From NCBI GenBank assembly GCA_023443225.1, contig JAEZVF010000024.1, forward strand, positions 32,414 through 96,413: a DNA stretch of 64,000 nucleotides, given 5' to 3'. The notes below the pieces were generated by a model, which worked only from the letters and a program-made list of their open reading frames with translations, had not been told where the DNA came from and searched no databases. This DNA is from Bacillota bacterium (GTDB taxonomy: Bacteria > Bacillota > Clostridia > Lachnospirales > Lachnospiraceae). This document shows, in pieces, positions 62,142 through 64,000 of this stretch (its first letter is position 1; each line of letters opens with the position of its first letter). The position numbers and the translations under genes were made by a program.

Positions 62142-63356
62142 TTACATAAGATTCCGTCCAGCAACTGCCCCGCTGGACCATGCCCACTGAAGATTGTACC
62201 CACCACAGGTACCATCCACATCAACCAGTTCCCCCGTTAAATATAACCCTTTCACCAGCTTAGATTCCATAGTTTCCGGATTAATTTCTAATGTGCTCAC
62301 TCCCCCTGCGGAGACTTGAGCCTGTTCAAAGGAATTCGGTTCCGTTATAGGCACTCTCCATTCTTTGATTTGGTTTACTAAAGCTTTTGTCTGATTCTTA
62401 TCAATTGCCTTACATAAAGACACCGGTTCTATTCCAGCCTCTTTTATGCAAACATAGGATAATTTATGATTCAGTAACCCAATGAATATTTCTTCTATCG
62501 TATTTGTCGGATTTCTTTTCATTCTATCTTCAATTAATTCATAAGCATCTTTCCAATTTAAAGATGGAAAATAATCAATCTGTACGGTTACTTTTTTCTT
62601 TTCATTTAATGCTTTGGAAGCAAATCTGCTTAGCTGAAATATCGGGATACCCGATAAACCATAATTAGTAAGGAGAAGTTCTCCCTTTTCTTCTGTTAAA
62701 AAGATATCCTCCACAAACAGTTTAATGCATGCTTCTGTTCTGACACCTGCTACTGTTTTAAAATATTTTTTGGGAGATTTCAACTGTACCAGAGCCGGTA
62801 ATGGTTTTATGACCGTGTGTCCTAGTTCTTTTGCAAGTTGATAACCACTACCATCAGAACCTAAGCTTGGTGAGGCACAACCGCCAGTTGCTAAAATAAC
62901 CTGGGTTGCCTTGTAACTGTCTTTATTTGTAGTAATTAAAAATTCGTTCTTTTGTTTTTTTATATGTTCTACATGGACTTCACAGTCTATTCTTACTCCC
63001 AGTCTTGTAAGCTCCATTCTTAGAACATCTACTACAGAAGCCGCCTGTTCAGAATTCGGATATACATATCCTTTTTTCTCCTTTGGGTAAATACCCAAAT
63101 CCTTAAAAAAATCTATTGTCTGGTTTACATCAAAACAAGACAGCACCTGTTTGGGGAAGGAGCTGTCATTGCTTCGATAACACTCCGGTAACTGCAGTAA
63201 ATTAGTATAATTACATTTTCCATTACCGGTAGCTAATATTTTCTTTCCTATTCTATCTTTATGTTCTAAAACAGTGACCATACGCTTCTGTCTTGCCGCC
63301 ATAATTGCAGCTACCAATCCGGAGGCACCACCACCTATGACAATAACCTGATTCAT
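62142..63356 (-). CDS. FAD-dependent oxidoreductase of the HI0933/BaiN family
   Basis: A 404-residue flavoprotein. FAD motif VIVIGGGASGLVAAIMAARQ at the N-terminus; KILATGNGKCNYTNL and the C-terminal TGELVDVDGTCGGYNLQWAW match the HI0933 family. Gut clostridial members reduce unsaturated bile acid intermediates, but most are uncharacterised, so this role is not implied. The ATG at 63356 follows AGAGGA; a longer frame would add eight residues with no ribosome binding site. Confidence 0.9.
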   Translation of the reverse strand: MNQVIVIGGGASGLVAAIMAARQKRMVTVLEHKDRIGKKILATGNGKCNYTNLLQLPECYRSNDSSFPKQVLSCFDVNQTIDFFKDLGIYPKEKKGYVYPNSEQAASVVDVLRMELTRLGVRIDCEVHVEHIKKQKNEFLITTNKDSYKATQVILATGGCASPSLGSDGSGYQLAKELGHTVIKPLPALVQLKSPKKYFKTVAGVRTEACIKLFVEDIFLTEEKGELLLTNYGLSGIPIFQLSRFASKALNEKKKVTVQIDYFPSLNWKDAYELIEDRMKRNPTNTIEEIFIGLLNHKLSYVCIKEAGIEPVSLCKAIDKNQTKALVNQIKEWRVPITEPNSFEQAQVSAGGVSTLEINPETMESKLVKGLYLTGELVDVDGTCGGYNLQWAWSSGAVAGRNLM

Positions 63357-63392
63357 GATAATTCCTCTTTTCAAAAACAAAGCAGCTAGTAC

Positions 63393-63764
63393 TTATACAA
63401 CCACATTCATTAGATTATGAAATTTGTCCGTATCATAATTATCTGCTTCTTTATTATATACATCTATTTCTTTCGTTATCTTTGGAGTATCCCACTCATT
63501 TGTCTTTGATAATTGTATACTAATTGAAGTTTCCATACCACCAACCGATATTGTCATTATTAACACTCTGGTTCCGTCTGGTTTTACAATTATTGTCGAT
63601 TCCGTCTTGGCTTTATCACCATTCGCATCCTTTCCCTTATCATCATCTATTTCAACTTTCTTAGACAATAAATCTGCAAACTCTTGACTATTACTTCTAT
63701 CCTTTATCCTATGATAAACCTCTGTATTCAACTTGTCATTATGAATTGATGAAATTATATTCAT
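63393..63764 (-). CDS. Small protein of unknown function
   Basis: A 123-residue protein without a recognisable family. The first part is polar with NSQEFADLLSKK; the middle is a charged linker; the later part has beta strands (VLIMTISVGGMETSISIQL). No signal peptide or membrane segment. The ATG at 63764 follows TTAGGAG. It has a strong promoter at 63836-63863 and lies 37 bases before the BaiN-like gene, so it may head the operon down to proA. Confidence 0.65.
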   Translation of the reverse strand: MNIISSIHNDKLNTEVYHRIKDRSNSQEFADLLSKKVEIDDDKGKDANGDKAKTESTIIVKPDGTRVLIMTISVGGMETSISIQLSKTNEWDTPKITKEIDVYNKEADNYDTDKFHNLMNVVV

Positions 63765-63835
63765 ATAAATATCTCCTAATGGCATAATTTTGGCTTACTT
63801 CATGTATGTGTTCATCGTTCAAATTAATTAGTATT

Positions 63836-63863
63836 ATTATACCAGTTTACTGTTCTATGTCAA
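63836..63863 (-). promoter_or_regulatory. Strong promoter of the small gene and downstream series
   Basis: On the minus strand TTGACA (63858-63863), 16-bp spacer, TATAAT (63836-63841), with an extended TGG before the -10. The leader to the ATG at 63764 is about 65 bases. Confidence 0.75.
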
Positions 63864-64000
63864 TATAATATAGACTTGAGTTTCCGTAGTTTTATCCACA
63901 GAACCTTAATTTCAAGATTCCATTTATAAACAACTTTGTAAAAATACCCAAATTATAAGGAATCCACATCCTTTTTGTAGTAGAATAATGGTGTCCAATC

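Noticed and set aside
63892..63900. Perfect DnaA box TTATCCACA near the right edge
   Set aside because: One 9-base match is expected by chance about once in this length. There is no cluster of boxes and no dnaA or dnaN gene, so I do not call an origin.

Overview
This 64 kb window is AT-rich DNA from an endospore-forming, motile, anaerobic Firmicute. The spore germination genes, spoIIM, two chemotaxis receptors, many iron-sulfur and radical enzymes, and Lachnospiraceae-type small families point to the Lachnospiraceae, near Lachnoclostridium (Clostridium) phytofermentans. That placement is an inference from gene content and style. Nearly all genes lie on the minus strand. I saw no rRNA, tRNA, CRISPR array, insertion sequence or prophage.

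Layout. 1-9.8 kb: a GntR/ABC operon (cut by the window edge), a DacF-type carboxypeptidase, a chemotaxis receptor, a HAD phosphatase, XRE and MerR regulators, an aldo/keto reductase, an OGG-type DNA glycosylase and a transglycosylase. 9.8-15.1 kb: an Ig-like secreted protein, a secreted serine hydrolase and a second chemotaxis receptor. 15.2-24.4 kb: the least understood part. A four-gene operon holds a QueG-like double-cluster ferredoxin, a Memo-AMMECR1 fusion, its radical SAM enzyme and a HEAT-repeat protein. Next to it are a 1416-residue double-ATPase protein of the 2-hydroxyacyl-CoA dehydratase activator family and a DegV protein. 24.6-28.4 kb: a two-gene germination operon in which GerAB and GerAC are one polypeptide. 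28.7-33.2 kb: scpB and scpA with an M50-like pseudoprotease, a phosphoesterase and a second DacF. 33.2-38.8 kb: a MacAB-like export operon with two tandemly duplicated permeases. 39-44 kb: a TraB/GumN protein, a thioredoxin reductase-like flavoprotein coupled to a membrane 4Fe-4S protein, a rhodanese and a YmaF protein. 44-64 kb: housekeeping genes for pyrimidine salvage, DAHP synthase, XerD-like recombinase, SpoIIM, Nudix, proC, aminotransferase, RNase Y, MiaB, a phage-like M15 endopeptidase, and a proB/proA operon with folate and flavoprotein genes.

New signals. Three promoters, in front of a chemotaxis receptor, the thioredoxin reductase-like/4Fe-4S pair and the rhodanese, carry the same palindrome, TGTGA-N5-TCACA, centred 28-30 bp upstream of the -10 hexamer. 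This is the position of a class II activator of the Crp/Fnr type, and suggests a small redox or nutrient regulon. Other points are catalytic-residue loss in the XerD-like protein and the M50-like protein, a repeat-bearing promoter before the TraB/GumN gene, and a beta-propeller-like pseudogene with an in-frame stop.

Many start sites were moved inward to codons with a good ribosome binding site, and each case is stated in its entry.
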